From Hyphomicrobiales bacterium (GTDB taxonomy: Bacteria > Pseudomonadota > Alphaproteobacteria > Rhizobiales > Rhizobiaceae), in contig UCCA01000023.1 in the NCBI GenBank assembly GCA_900470805.1, forward strand, positions 186,001 to 250,000: a stretch of 64,000 nucleotides of DNA, written 5' to 3'. The position numbers were made by a program, and so were the translations under genes. A model generated the notes under the pieces. That model made no database searches and had not been told where the DNA came from. It was given only the letters and a program-made list of their open reading frames with translations. The first letter of the stretch is position 1; each line of letters opens with the position of its first letter. This document shows, one piece after another, positions 34,701 through 43,746 of the stretch.

Positions 34701-35497
34701 GGCTGACCTTCGGCCTTCATACCCGCCTCGACGAGACCATCGCGCACGTCACATCTCGGATCGCGGTGGGGAACCTCTACGTCAACCGCAACGTGATCGG
34801 CGCGGTCGTCGGCGTGCAGCCGTTCGGGGGTCGCGGGCTCTCCGGTACCGGTCCCAAGGCCGGCGGTCCGCTCTATCTCGGTCGCCTTGTAAAGACGCCG
34901 CCGATCCCGCCGCAACACAGTTCAGTCTACAGCGATCCTGCGCTGTCCGATTTCGCAAAATGGCTAGACCAACAGCAGCTGCCTGACGAAGCAGAGATGG
35001 CTCGCAATCTCGGCAGCCAGTCTGCTCTTGGCCTAGAGAGTGAACTTGTCGGCCCGGTTGGCGAACGCAACATCTATGCGCTTCACCCGCGTGGCACGAT
35101 CTTCTGCGCACCGATTTCCGCTGTCGGCCTGCACCGCCAGATCTCGTCGGTGCTGGCAACCGGCAACAAGGCGCTGATCGACTGTGACGAAAGCCTTCGC
35201 TCCGGCTTGAAAGATCTGCCGCCCAGCGTCGGGCAGCGGATTTCCTTCAGCACCGATGTCAATACGGCCGAAACCTTGTCTGGCGCCCTGATAGAGGGCG
35301 ATGCGGAACGTGTATCTGCTGTCGTGAAGCAGATCGCGGCCATTCCCGGACCGCTTCTCCTGACTCAAGCCGCCTCCACCCGCGAACTGGAAGAGAACCC
35401 GGAAGCCTATTGCCTCAACTGGCTGCTAGAAGAAAGCTCGACGTCAATCAACACGGCAGCCGCTGGTGGGAACGCAAGCCTGATGTCGATTGGCTGA
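31787..35497 (+). CDS. putA: Bifunctional proline dehydrogenase / P5C dehydrogenase
   Basis: Membrane-associated flavoenzyme of 1236 residues oxidising proline to glutamate. Seen: no N-terminal ribbon-helix-helix, so it is not a self-repressor. The PRODH barrel carries GISIKLSALHPRY (near 267) and RLVKGAYWDAEIKRAQ (near 373). The ALDH domain has the Glu813 region (LIAETGGQNAMIV) and catalytic Cys847 in SAGQRCSALRIL. The C-terminal segment after about 1050 is a degenerate ALDH-like extension typical of long type-B PutA, which helps close the substrate channel. AGGAG lies before the ATG. Confidence 0.97.
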   Translation: MAIINDTMVAAATLEQTNHPANPFDGFATPIRKQSDLRSVITAAYRTPETICVPRLVEAAALPDHVRKAAAETARKLIEALRAKHRGSGVEGLVHEYSLSSQEGVALMCLAEALLRIPDKATRDALIRDKISEGDWKAHLGGGRSLFVNAATWGLVVTGKLTSTVADRSLSAALTRLIARCGEPVIRRGVDMAMRMMGEQFVTGETIDEALQRAKPLEQRGFRYSYDMLGEAATTANDAKRYYKDYEAAIHAIGKASDRRGIYEGPGISIKLSALHPRYVRSQGKRVMDELLPKVKALALIAKSYDIGLNIDAEEADRLELSLDILETLCLDDDLAGWNGMGFVVQAYGKRCPFVLDFIIDLARRASRRIMVRLVKGAYWDAEIKRAQVDGLADFPVFTRKIYTDVSYIACAKKLLAATDAVFPQFATHNAQTLATIYQMAGSDYHSGKYEFQCLHGMGEPLYDEVVGRQKLNRPCRIYAPVGTHETLLAYLVRRLLENGANSSFVNRIADPNVSIDELIADPAEVVSKMPVVGQKHDKIALPGDLYGTRTNSAGLDLSDETVLEHLSNSLTESTGKGWRAAPSQATDVSGARDVRNPADHSDVVGQVREATAFEVSAAMQAAQAAAALWAAVSPGDRATLLDRAADIMQARIETLLGLIIREAGKSVQNAIAEVREAVDFLRYYAEQARRTLGPSHAPLGPVVCISPWNFPLAIFSGQVAAALVAGNPVLAKPAEETPLIAAEAVRILHEAGVPRDVVQLVPGEGSVGAALVASPETAAVMFTGSTEVARLIQAELSKRLSSDGKPIPLIAETGGQNAMIVDSSALAEQVVGDVIASAFDSAGQRCSALRILCLQEEVADRTLTMLKGALGELAIANTNRLAADIGPVITTDAQNIIEAHVQAMNALGCKIERVDLPNETQQGTFVAPTIIELRDISDLKREVFGPVLHVIRWRRQELDRLIDDINGTGYGLTFGLHTRLDETIAHVTSRIAVGNLYVNRNVIGAVVGVQPFGGRGLSGTGPKAGGPLYLGRLVKTPPIPPQHSSVYSDPALSDFAKWLDQQQLPDEAEMARNLGSQSALGLESELVGPVGERNIYALHPRGTIFCAPISAVGLHRQISSVLATGNKALIDCDESLRSGLKDLPPSVGQRISFSTDVNTAETLSGALIEGDAERVSAVVKQIAAIPGPLLLTQAASTRELEENPEAYCLNWLLEESSTSINTAAAGGNASLMSIG

Positions 35498-35512
35498 TCT
35501 CGCCTGAACAAC

Positions 35513-35542
35513 ATACACGCCACGCTGTCGCGCGGCGTGTAT
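35513..35542. terminator. Bidirectional hairpin between putA and the chemoreceptor gene
   Basis: ATACACGCC pairs perfectly with GGCGTGTAT around a twelve-base loop. It lies between two convergent genes and can serve both, although T runs are short. Confidence 0.6.
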
Positions 35543-35562
35543 CAAGGCTCAATCAGTTGAGA

Positions 35563-37509
35563 TCAGAACTCTTCCCACTCATTGCGCGCAGCCGCAGTGG
35601 CGGCGCTGCCACCTCTGAAGCTGGATGCCAGGCGTTGTGTCAGGGCACGTGCTTGTGACGCGACCGGGCGAGATGCTTCCGAAGCAATGCTGACAGGCGC
35701 TCTTCCAGATCCCGAACCACGACCGTCGAGCGTAAACTGGCCTAGCAGACCGTTTAGCGCGCTGGCTTCCTTGGCAAGGCTGTGGCTCGCCGCATTGGTC
35801 TGTTCGACCATAGCCGCATTCTGCTGCGTGCCCTGATCCATGGTGTTGACGGCGGTGTTGATTTCCTGGATGCCTGTCGATTGTTCGCGTGCCGCCTCGA
35901 CGATGGCGCGGACGTGCGCCGTGATCTCGGTCACTTCGGCCTCGATCTGAACAAGCGCCGCACCGGTCTCTCCGACCAGATTGACGCCGGTACCGACCTG
36001 CGTTTCCGAAGTGGTGATCAGCACCTTGATCTCCTTCGCAGCCTTTGCAGAGCGCTGCGCAAGTTCGCGCACTTCCTGCGCGACGACCGCAAAGCCCTTT
36101 CCTGCCTCGCCAGCACGCGCCGCCTCGACACCGGCATTCAGTGCCAACAGATTGGTCTGGAAAGCGATATCATCAATGACCCCGATGATGTTGCTGATCT
36201 CTCCAGACGACTTGGCAATCTCGTTCATTGCGGCCACGGCATTGCGTACGATGCCACCCGACTTCTCGGCACCCGCACGCGTCTGCTCGACAAGGACGCT
36301 AGCCTCTTCGGCGCGCTTGGTCGAATCCCGGACGGTAGTGGTGATCTCTTCCAGCGCTGCAGCCGTCTCTTCCAGCGATGCGGCCTGCTGTTCCGTTCTG
36401 CGCGCGAGGTCGTCGGCAGCGGAGCGGATTTCCGCAGCACCAGAGTTGATCACGCCGGCGTTCTTGCCGACTTCCTGGAGAGCTGCCTGAAGCTTGTCGA
36501 GCGACGCATTGTAGCTTTCGCGCAGCGCATCGAGGTGATCGACGAAGGGCTTGTCGATGCGGTGCGAGACATCGCCCTCGGACAGACGCGTAAGACCGAG
36601 CGCCAGGGCGTCAACGGCGTGCTTGGTGTCTGCGGCGTCCTGCTCCTTGGCGGCTTCGCGAGCACGGCGGTCGCGTTCCGACAAAGAGCGCCCCTCGTCC
36701 GCTTCGCGCTCGAGACGTGCGCGCTCCAAGGCGTTCTCTCTGAAGACCGCGACGGCGGCGGCCATTTGGCCGACTTCGTCCTTGCGGTCCAGACCCGGCG
36801 TTTCGCTCGCCGTATCCCCTGCAGCAAGCGAGCGCATGCGCGTCTGAAGGCGGCTGATCGGCCCGGTAATGCCGCGTGACGAAACGAAGAGGCCAAGCAG
36901 GATCATGGCGACAAGCGCAAGGCCAACCGCAGCGAGACCCGTTACAATCGTATCATCCGTCGTCGCCTGAAGTTCGGCCGTCCCATCTTGCATCATCTTG
37001 ATCAGCTGATCGTTGCCACCGGCGAAGAGCGGCAGAATGGCGGTCAGCTGATTACCGGCCCGGCGCATGACAACGACAGCCTCGTCGCGATTGCCAGCCT
37101 TTACCAGCGAGATCACCTCCTGGCCGGACGCGTCGAAGGCGTTGATCGCGGTCAACATGGCCGCGGCCGGTTCGGCTCTCGATTCGACGAGGCGACCGGT
37201 TGTGACAATGCGCTCCTTCATCAGAGTCAGATTGTCATTGTAAATCTTGATGGAGGCCGCGAACTCTGGAGAGGAGGGATCATTGATCAGGATCAACCCA
37301 AGCTGAAATCCAAGCTGCAGCAAGCCGCCGGTGGCACGGGCGTTCAACATCGCCGCCATGCTCTCGTGAGACAGGAAGCTGGAATAGCGGCTGTCTGCAC
37401 TCTTGAACTGAATGCTGACGTAAGCAAGTCCTGAAATCGCGATGGCGCCCATCAGGGCAATGACCGCGATGATTTTCGTGCGAATTTTGGCGTTCTGAAG
37501 AAAGCTCAT
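35563..37509 (-). CDS. Methyl-accepting chemotaxis protein
   Basis: Transmembrane chemoreceptor of 648 residues. Seen: TM1 (about 11-31), a periplasmic helical domain of about 160 residues, TM2 (about 190-210), HAMP (RLQTRMRSLAAGDTASETPG), then a long coiled-coil signalling domain with the tip EAGKGFAVVAQEVRELAQRS. The C-terminus is ARNEWEEF, close to the NWETF pentapeptide that tethers CheR and CheB. The ligand cannot be read; adjacency to putA suggests proline or related amino acids (inference). The ATG at 37509 begins a typical membrane-anchor sequence. Confidence 0.93.
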   Translation of the reverse strand: MSFLQNAKIRTKIIAVIALMGAIAISGLAYVSIQFKSADSRYSSFLSHESMAAMLNARATGGLLQLGFQLGLILINDPSSPEFAASIKIYNDNLTLMKERIVTTGRLVESRAEPAAAMLTAINAFDASGQEVISLVKAGNRDEAVVVMRRAGNQLTAILPLFAGGNDQLIKMMQDGTAELQATTDDTIVTGLAAVGLALVAMILLGLFVSSRGITGPISRLQTRMRSLAAGDTASETPGLDRKDEVGQMAAAVAVFRENALERARLEREADEGRSLSERDRRAREAAKEQDAADTKHAVDALALGLTRLSEGDVSHRIDKPFVDHLDALRESYNASLDKLQAALQEVGKNAGVINSGAAEIRSAADDLARRTEQQAASLEETAAALEEITTTVRDSTKRAEEASVLVEQTRAGAEKSGGIVRNAVAAMNEIAKSSGEISNIIGVIDDIAFQTNLLALNAGVEAARAGEAGKGFAVVAQEVRELAQRSAKAAKEIKVLITTSETQVGTGVNLVGETGAALVQIEAEVTEITAHVRAIVEAAREQSTGIQEINTAVNTMDQGTQQNAAMVEQTNAASHSLAKEASALNGLLGQFTLDGRGSGSGRAPVSIASEASRPVASQARALTQRLASSFRGGSAATAAARNEWEEF

Positions 37510-38038
37510 TGGAAGCCTGACGGGTGGCGGACAAGCATCGACAACGCCATTGCACGCGAACCCGCGAACGTGTGGGTTATTGCGCCGACATGTCGAGATG
37601 TGCGGATTTCTGAAAGATCATGGCAGCTGAATTCCCACCCTCATGGCGAATAGCTCCTCCCAGACTGCCGAGGTCAACTTGTCATACCATTAGCTTACAG
37701 AACCATTAAAATTGCGCGCATTGCATGCAATTATCGTACTTATTCGACCGCGTAATCCCAGCGAATCTTCACGAATGTTAATTCGGACAACGCCAGAGAC
37801 GCTGAAAATGCGGTCTACAGTGCGCTGACATGACGCACATCCATGCGCTTCAAAAGAGACTAAAAATTAAAATCGATTTAAGCCTTTATAACTGTTTCGG
37901 AAATGGCTGGATTCGTTCCTCTCTGGACTAGACAGCTCCCGTCAGCTCTGATGGTTTCATTCGCCTTGCCGGCTGCTAATCAAGCACTGGCCTCTTTTAC
38001 AATCTTCTATATTGGGGAGCGGCTTGAGCCGATACGAA
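37510..38038. other. 529-base intergenic region upstream of the MCP and pntA genes
   Basis: No ORF here has credible start signals. It is A/T-rich from about 37670 to 37900 and must hold two divergent promoters. Near the pntA end, GGGGAGCGGC at 38014-38023 precedes a TTG at 38024. A 12-bp palindrome is listed separately. Confidence 0.5.
37720..37731. promoter_or_regulatory. 12-bp palindrome ATTGCATGCAAT
   Basis: Perfect dyad in the A/T-rich divergent region, about 210 bases from the MCP start and 310 from pntA. A possible operator, but short palindromes of this size occur by chance. Confidence 0.25.
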
Positions 38039-39616
38039 ATGACATTGAAAATTGGCGCGCCTAAGGAAGTTTTTCCCGGCGAAGCGCGAGTGGCGATGAC
38101 GCCGGAGAGCGCTCAGCAACTGCGGAAGCTCGGATACGAATGTCTGATCGAGACCGGTGCCGGAAAGGCTGCCGGGTTTTCGGACGACAGCTATCGGTCT
38201 CATGGCGTGACGGTGGTCGACGATGCCGGTGTCCTTTACCGAACCGCTGACGTGGTGGCCAAAGTGCGCCCGCCCGAACACTCGGAAGCCGAACAGCTGC
38301 GCGACGGGCAAACGCTCTTATCGTTTTTCTATCCGGCGCAGAACAAGGAGCTTCTTGAGCTCTGCAGCAGGCAAAGTGCCAACGTCATCGCCATGGATAT
38401 GGTGCCCCGTATCAGCCGCGCCCAGAAGATGGATGCGCTGTCGTCGATGGCCAACATAGCCGGCTATCGCGCCGTGATCGAGGCCGGCAACAATTTTGGC
38501 CGCTTCTTCACCGGCCAGATCACGGCTGCCGGCAAGGTTCCTCCGGCCAAAGTGCTTGTGATCGGCGCCGGCGTGGCTGGCCTTGCCGCCATCGGCACCT
38601 CGACCTCGCTCGGCGCCATCACCTACGCTTTCGACGTTCGCCCCGAAGTCGCTGAACAGATCGAATCCATGGGCGCGCAGTTCGTCTATCTGGATTTCGC
38701 CGAGGTGCAGGATGGGGCTGCAACCGGCGGCTATGCAGCGCCTTCCTCGCCGGAATTCCGCGAGAAGCAGCTTGCCAAGTTCCGCGAGCTTGCGCCGGAG
38801 ATCGACATCGTCATCACCACGGCACTGATCCCCGGCCGCGATGCGCCGAAGTTGTGGCTGGCCGACATGGTCGCCGCGATGAAGCCCGGATCCGTGGTGG
38901 TCGACCTTGCCGCCGAGCGCGGCGGCAATTGCGACCTGACGGTCGCCGACCAGAAGATCGTCTCCGAAAATGGCGTGACCGTCGTCGGCTACACGGATTT
39001 TCCGAGCCGCATGGCCGCGCAGGCATCGACGCTCTATGCGACCAACATCCGCCACATGATGACGGATCTGACGCCGGCCAAGGACGGCGCGCTCGTGCAC
39101 AACATGGAAGACGACGTCATCCGTGGTGCGACCGTCACCTATCAGGGTGCCATAACCTTCCCGCCGCCACCGCCGAAGGTCCAGGCGATCGCGGCCGCCA
39201 AGCCTAAGGAAAAGGTCAAGGAGCCGACGCCCGAGGAAAAGCGGGCCAGGGAGGTCGACGCGTTCAAGGCACAGACACGCAATCAGCTCGGCCTGCTCGT
39301 GGTATCCACGCTTCTCTTGTTGCTGGTCGGCGCCTACGCGCCCGAAAGCTTCATGAACCATTTCATCGTCTTCGTGCTTGCCTGCTTCATCGGCTTCTCG
39401 GTGATCTGGAACGTCAGTCACGCGCTGCATACGCCTCTGATGGCGGTCACAAACGCCATATCGGGCATCGTCATCCTCGGCGCACTGCTGCAAGTCGGCT
39501 CCAGCAACTGGCTGGTGGTGATCCTCGCGGCCCTGTCGGTGCTGATCGTGACGATCAACATCGTCGGTGGTTTCCTCGTGACACGGCGCATGCTCGCCAT
39601 GTTCCAGAAGTCGTGA
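38039..39616 (+). CDS. pntA: NAD(P) transhydrogenase subunit alpha (fused form)
   Basis: Proton-translocating transhydrogenase alpha subunit of 525 residues. Seen: IGAPKEVFPGEARVAMTPES at the N-terminus; the NAD(H)-binding domain I with RISRAQKMDALSSMANIAGYRAV and VLVIGAGVAGLAAIGTSTSLGA; and a C-terminal membrane part of four helices (about 420-520). Soluble and membrane parts are fused, as in E. coli PntA; some rhizobia split them. The ATG at 38039 matches family N-termini; a TTG at 38024 with GGGGAG four bases upstream is an alternative. pntB follows after 19 bases. Confidence 0.95.
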   Translation: MTLKIGAPKEVFPGEARVAMTPESAQQLRKLGYECLIETGAGKAAGFSDDSYRSHGVTVVDDAGVLYRTADVVAKVRPPEHSEAEQLRDGQTLLSFFYPAQNKELLELCSRQSANVIAMDMVPRISRAQKMDALSSMANIAGYRAVIEAGNNFGRFFTGQITAAGKVPPAKVLVIGAGVAGLAAIGTSTSLGAITYAFDVRPEVAEQIESMGAQFVYLDFAEVQDGAATGGYAAPSSPEFREKQLAKFRELAPEIDIVITTALIPGRDAPKLWLADMVAAMKPGSVVVDLAAERGGNCDLTVADQKIVSENGVTVVGYTDFPSRMAAQASTLYATNIRHMMTDLTPAKDGALVHNMEDDVIRGATVTYQGAITFPPPPPKVQAIAAAKPKEKVKEPTPEEKRAREVDAFKAQTRNQLGLLVVSTLLLLLVGAYAPESFMNHFIVFVLACFIGFSVIWNVSHALHTPLMAVTNAISGIVILGALLQVGSSNWLVVILAALSVLIVTINIVGGFLVTRRMLAMFQKS

Positions 39617-39635
39617 GCGGGTAAGGGAAAATCCT

Positions 39636-41075
39636 ATGACTATCGGTATCGTATCTGGGGCGTATATCGCCGCTGCTGTTCTCTTCATCCTGTCTCTCGG
39701 CGGCCTGTCCGGCCAGGAAAGCGCCAAGCGCGCCGTCTGGTACGGCATAACTGGCATGGCGCTCGCCGTCGTCGCTACTGTCTTCGGGCCGGGCGTCGGC
39801 CACTGGTTCATCATCCTGGTGATGATCGCCGGCGGCTCGGTCATGGGCTATTACGTGGCGGCCCGCGTGCAGATGACGGAGATGCCGCAGCTCGTCGCGG
39901 CGCTGCACTCCTTCGTCGGCCTGGCGGCCGTGTTCATCGGCTACAACGCCGAGCTCGAGCTTGGCACCGTGATGGCCCTGAAGTCCGCCGGCGGTGACCT
40001 TTCGACACTTGCCGGCTTCGCCGAAAAGCTGGCGCAGAAGGATCTAGTTGAGATCGCCATCCTCAAGGTCGAGGTCTTCCTTGGCGTGTTCATCGGCGCG
40101 GTCACCTTCACGGGCTCCGTCATCGCCTTCGGCAAGCTCGCCGGCAAGGTGGACGGCAAGGCCAAGAAGCTGCCCGGCGGCCATTTCCTCAACGCAGGTG
40201 CGGCCGTCGGCTCGTTCATCCTGCTGATGATGTTCTTCAACGGCGCCGGCGTCTGGACGCTGGTGCTGATGACGCTGCTCGCCTTCTTCATCGGCTACCA
40301 CCTGATCATGGGTATCGGCGGCGCCGACATGCCTGTTGTGGTGTCGATGCTGAACAGCTACTCCGGCTGGGCGGCCGCCGCCATCGGCTTCACGCTCGGC
40401 AATGACTTGCTGATCGTCACCGGTGCATTGGTCGGCTCCTCCGGCGCGATCCTCTCCTACATCATGTGCAAGGCGATGAACCGCTCGTTCATCTCTGTCA
40501 TCCTCGGCGGCTTCGGCGCGACGACGGGACCGGCGATGGAGATCGAGGGCGAACAGATCGCCATCGATGCCGAGGGCGTCGCCAGCGCCCTCAACGACGC
40601 GGACAGCATCGTCATCGTGCCGGGTTACGGCATGGCGGTGGCGCAGGCGCAGCAGGCCGTCTCCGAACTGACCCGCAAGCTGCGGGCCGCGGGCAAGACC
40701 GTGCGCTTTGCCATTCATCCGGTCGCCGGCCGCCTGCCGGGGCACATGAACGTGCTGCTCGCCGAAGCCAAGGTGCCATACGACATCGTCCTTGAGATGG
40801 ACGAGATCAACGACGATTTCCCGAACACGGACGTCGTCATCGTCATCGGCTCCAACGACATCGTCAATCCGGCCGCCGAGGAAGATCCGAACTCGCCGAT
40901 CGCAGGGATGCCGGTCCTGCAGGTGTGGAGGGCCAAGCAGGTGTTCGTTTCGAAGCGCGGCCAGGGAACCGGCTATTCCGGCATCGAGAACCCGCTGTTC
41001 TACAAAGAGAACACGCGGATGTTCTACGGCGACGCCAAGAAGTCGGTTAGCGAGCTTCTGGGCTCTATCGCCTGA
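39636..41075 (+). CDS. pntB: NAD(P) transhydrogenase subunit beta
   Basis: Inner-membrane subunit of 479 residues with about eight N-terminal helices and the C-terminal NADP(H)-binding domain III. Seen: MTEMPQLVAALHSFVGLAAV, MPVVVSMLNSYSGWAAAAIGF, VPGYGMAVAQAQ, FAIHPVAGRLPGHMNVLLAEA, VIGSNDIVNPAA and GTGYSGIENPLFY, all PntB landmarks. With PntA it couples hydride transfer from NADH to NADP+ to proton entry, supplying NADPH. Confidence 0.97.
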   Translation: MTIGIVSGAYIAAAVLFILSLGGLSGQESAKRAVWYGITGMALAVVATVFGPGVGHWFIILVMIAGGSVMGYYVAARVQMTEMPQLVAALHSFVGLAAVFIGYNAELELGTVMALKSAGGDLSTLAGFAEKLAQKDLVEIAILKVEVFLGVFIGAVTFTGSVIAFGKLAGKVDGKAKKLPGGHFLNAGAAVGSFILLMMFFNGAGVWTLVLMTLLAFFIGYHLIMGIGGADMPVVVSMLNSYSGWAAAAIGFTLGNDLLIVTGALVGSSGAILSYIMCKAMNRSFISVILGGFGATTGPAMEIEGEQIAIDAEGVASALNDADSIVIVPGYGMAVAQAQQAVSELTRKLRAAGKTVRFAIHPVAGRLPGHMNVLLAEAKVPYDIVLEMDEINDDFPNTDVVIVIGSNDIVNPAAEEDPNSPIAGMPVLQVWRAKQVFVSKRGQGTGYSGIENPLFYKENTRMFYGDAKKSVSELLGSIA

Positions 41076-41096
41076 CGCGAAAGCCTGTCTGAGAGA

Positions 41097-41133
41097 ACGA
41101 TCCACGCCGGCCGCAAGGTCGGGCGTGGATCGT
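41097..41133 (+). terminator. Hairpin after pntB
   Basis: ACGATCCACGCC pairs perfectly with GGCGTGGATCGT over 12 bp. It ends about 80 bases before the stop of the convergent SDR. T run is poor (GTTC), so it may be a 3'-end stabiliser as well as a terminator. Confidence 0.65.
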
Positions 41134-41213
41134 GTTCAGGAACTGCAGCCCTTCAAACCGCCGACCTCGGCGCGGGCAGCGATTTGTCGTCGTGCACTCT
41201 CTGCCCACTACAT

Positions 41214-41975
41214 TCAAACGACCGTTTCGCCGCCATCCACGACCAGGATCTGTCCCGTCATATATGACGACCGGTCCGAGACCAGGAAGAGGATTGGCTC
41301 GGCGATCTCTGAGACGTTGGCCCAACGTCCGAGCGGGACTTTTTCGGCGATATAGGATTCGATCGCCTCGCGCCCGCCCATCTGCGCGATAAACGGCTCG
41401 TTGAAGGGCGTGTCCACCCAGCCCGGGCAGAGTGCGTTCACCCGCACGCCGAACTTGGCATAGTCCCCGGCCATCTGCCGGGTCATGGCGATGACCGCGT
41501 GCTTGGTGGTGGTGTAGGCGATCATTTCGCGATCGTAGAGAACACCCGAGGACGACGAAGTGTTGAGGATGACGCCTTTGCCGGCCGCCGTCATCAGCGG
41601 CATGACCAGCCGGGCCGCCATGAAATGGGCGCGGACGTTGAGCGCCCAGGACTTGTCGAAACCATCTACCGCCACCTGCTCCAGATCACCCGCCACCTGC
41701 GCGCCGGCGTGGTTGTGCAGGATGTCGATGCGGCCATGCCGGCGGGCGATGGCTGCTATTCCAGCCTCGAGCGCCTTGTCGTCGGTCACGTCAAGCACCA
41801 GCGCTTCGGCGCTGCCGCCAGCATCAACGATCTCCCGCACCGTCTCGTCGGCATTAATGAAATCGACATCGGCGACAACAACATGGCCGCCCTCCCCTGC
41901 CATGATGGAGGCGCCGGCGCGGCCGATACCCGACCCCGCACCTGTTACGATGGCGACGCGATTTTGAAGAATCAT
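41214..41975 (-). CDS. Short-chain dehydrogenase/reductase at the end of the polyamine-type ABC operon
   Basis: Classical SDR of 253 residues. Seen: TGAGSGIGRAGASIM cofactor loop, Asp in VVADVDFINADE suggesting NAD preference, HNHAGAQVAG, catalytic Tyr-x-x-x-Lys in YTTTKHAVIAMT, and the C-terminal GQILVVDGGETVV. It overlaps the upstream permease gene by four bases, so it belongs to the import operon. It probably oxidises the imported substrate or its product. The substrate is unknown. Confidence 0.88.
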   Translation of the reverse strand: MILQNRVAIVTGAGSGIGRAGASIMAGEGGHVVVADVDFINADETVREIVDAGGSAEALVLDVTDDKALEAGIAAIARRHGRIDILHNHAGAQVAGDLEQVAVDGFDKSWALNVRAHFMAARLVMPLMTAAGKGVILNTSSSSGVLYDREMIAYTTTKHAVIAMTRQMAGDYAKFGVRVNALCPGWVDTPFNEPFIAQMGGREAIESYIAEKVPLGRWANVSEIAEPILFLVSDRSSYMTGQILVVDGGETVV

Positions 41976-42799
41976 GGTGTTTCCCGTGGCGTTTTTTGTT
42001 GTTTTTCACGCATCAGGAACCGGGCGATGAGGATCATCACCAGCGATGCGATCAGAACCATGGTGGCGATCGCATTGATCTCGGGCGTGACGCCCCGGCG
42101 GATGGATGCGAAGACATAGATCGGCAGCGTGGTGTTGGAGCCGGCAACGAAGAAGGCGATGATGAAATCGTCGAAGGAGAAGGTGAAGGCCAGCAGAAAG
42201 CCGGCCAGCACCGACGGCAGGATCTGCGGCAGCACGATTTCCCTGAAGGTGGTGAACGGCGTCGCATAGAGATCGCTCGATGCCTCGACGATGTCGCTGC
42301 CGAGGCTGGCGATGCGCGCCTTCACGATCATCGTCACCAGCGCCATGGTGAAGAGCCCGTGCGCCGCGATGATCGAGCCATAGCCGAGCGCCAGCTTCGG
42401 CGGCTCATCGCCCGGCCAGACGGCGGCGAGCAGCGGACTGAGAAAGCCGAAAACCTCGACCAGCGCCACCAGCGTGGCGATGCCGATGACGACGCCCGGC
42501 ACCACGATCGCCGCCGCGAACAATCCGTCGAACACAGCGCGCGTGCGCGGCCCCAGCCGCTCCATGCCGATCGCCGCCATTGTCCCGAAGATCGCCGCAA
42601 GCGTCGCGCTGGTGAAGGCTATGATCAGGCTGTTTTCCAGCGCCTGCATCAGGAAGGTATTGCTCAGCGCTTGGCCATACCACTGCGTCGAGAAGCCCGT
42701 GAAATCCGACGCATTGCGCCCGGCATTGAAGGAGAACAGCACGACCAGCGCGATCGGCGTGTAGAGGAAGAGATAGACTGCCGTGACGAGACTGCGCAT
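41972..42799 (-). CDS. Polyamine-type ABC transporter permease (PotC-like)
   Basis: Inner-membrane permease of 275 residues with six predicted helices. Seen: VEASSDLYATPFTTFREIVLPQILPSVLAGF (EAA loop) and FSFDDFIIAFFVAG, a PotC/PotI hallmark. Its ATG overlaps the stop of the PotB-like gene (TGATG) and its own stop overlaps the SDR start. Confidence 0.92.
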   Translation of the reverse strand: MRSLVTAVYLFLYTPIALVVLFSFNAGRNASDFTGFSTQWYGQALSNTFLMQALENSLIIAFTSATLAAIFGTMAAIGMERLGPRTRAVFDGLFAAAIVVPGVVIGIATLVALVEVFGFLSPLLAAVWPGDEPPKLALGYGSIIAAHGLFTMALVTMIVKARIASLGSDIVEASSDLYATPFTTFREIVLPQILPSVLAGFLLAFTFSFDDFIIAFFVAGSNTTLPIYVFASIRRGVTPEINAIATMVLIASLVMILIARFLMREKQQKTPRETP

Positions 42800-43665
42800 C
42801 AGACGAGATCCACCTGACGGGTGCCGGCGACGCGCCAGGCAATGCGCATGGCGACCAGCAGGACGATGACGACAACGACCACGAGCGTGACGGCGATCGC
42901 CGAACCAAACGGCCAGTTGCGTGACTGCAGGAAGAGGTCGACCAGCGCATTACCGATGAAGAACACCTTGCCGCCGCCGAGCAGCTGCGGAATCAGGTAT
43001 TCGCCGAGCAGAAGAATGGTGACCAGCGCCACGCCGGTCATGACGCCCGGCAGCGACAGCGGAAGGGTGATGCCGAAGAAGGTCGCGAGCGGCTTGGCGC
43101 CGAGATCGGCCGAGGCCTCCAGCAGGCGACGGTCGAGCTTTTCCAGGCTGACGTAGATCGGCATGATCATCAGCGGCAGATAGCCGTAGACGATACCGAG
43201 AAGGACGGCGCCGGGCGTGTTTAGCAGCCGGACGTTCTCGATGCCCACGAATTCCAGCAAATGCGGAATGCCGCGGGCGCCGAGGATGTACATCCAGGCA
43301 TAGGTGCGCACGAGCAAGCTCGTCCAGAACGGCACGACGACGAGCGACACCAGCAAAAGCCTGTGCGCAGGGTTGGCCTTGACGGCCAGATAATAGGCGA
43401 CGGGATAGGCGACCAGCAGGCAGGCGAAGGCGCCGATCGGCGCCAGCACCAGCGTGTTCTTGAAAGCGGCGGCGCGCGAGGCGAGATTGGCGAACTGCGC
43501 GAAGGTGAAAGCCGCCTGGTAGCCGCCCTCGGGCGCGCGCTCGCCGAACGAAAACACGACGATCGCAATGAACGGCAGCACCAGGAACACGAACAGCCAT
43601 GCACTTGCCGGCGCGACGAGCGCGGCGGTAACAAGGCGTTTTCTGGTGTCCGGTGTCAGGGTCAT
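42799..43665 (-). CDS. Polyamine-type ABC transporter permease (PotB-like)
   Basis: Inner-membrane permease of 288 residues. Seen: first helix after MTLTPDTRKRLVTAALV, SLLVRTYAWMYILG (PotB/PotH-like), and LLEASADLGAKPLATFFGITLPLSLPGV as EAA loop. The ATG at 43665 is preferred; the longer frame begins at a GTG (43713) lying inside the intercistronic hairpin, an unlikely place for a ribosome-binding site. Confidence 0.9.
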   Translation of the reverse strand: MTLTPDTRKRLVTAALVAPASAWLFVFLVLPFIAIVVFSFGERAPEGGYQAAFTFAQFANLASRAAAFKNTLVLAPIGAFACLLVAYPVAYYLAVKANPAHRLLLVSLVVVPFWTSLLVRTYAWMYILGARGIPHLLEFVGIENVRLLNTPGAVLLGIVYGYLPLMIMPIYVSLEKLDRRLLEASADLGAKPLATFFGITLPLSLPGVMTGVALVTILLLGEYLIPQLLGGGKVFFIGNALVDLFLQSRNWPFGSAIAVTLVVVVVIVLLVAMRIAWRVAGTRQVDLV

Positions 43666-43706
43666 CTCGGTCCGAATGTGCGTGTTGGGAAATCGGCGTC
43701 TGTCGT

Positions 43707-43737
43707 CCGGCACGCCCCGAAAGGCGAGGCGTGCCGG
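43707..43737 (-). repeat. Intercistronic hairpin between binding-protein and permease genes
   Basis: CCGGCACGCC pairs perfectly with GGCGTGCCGG around an eleven-base loop. As at 26120, it probably protects the abundant binding-protein message from decay. Confidence 0.7.
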
Positions 43738-43746
43738 AGTGTCGGA

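Noticed and set aside
38318..39844. 508-residue minus-strand frame across pntA
   Set aside because: Antisense to a certain pntA. The translation is His/Asp/Arg-rich with no domain.
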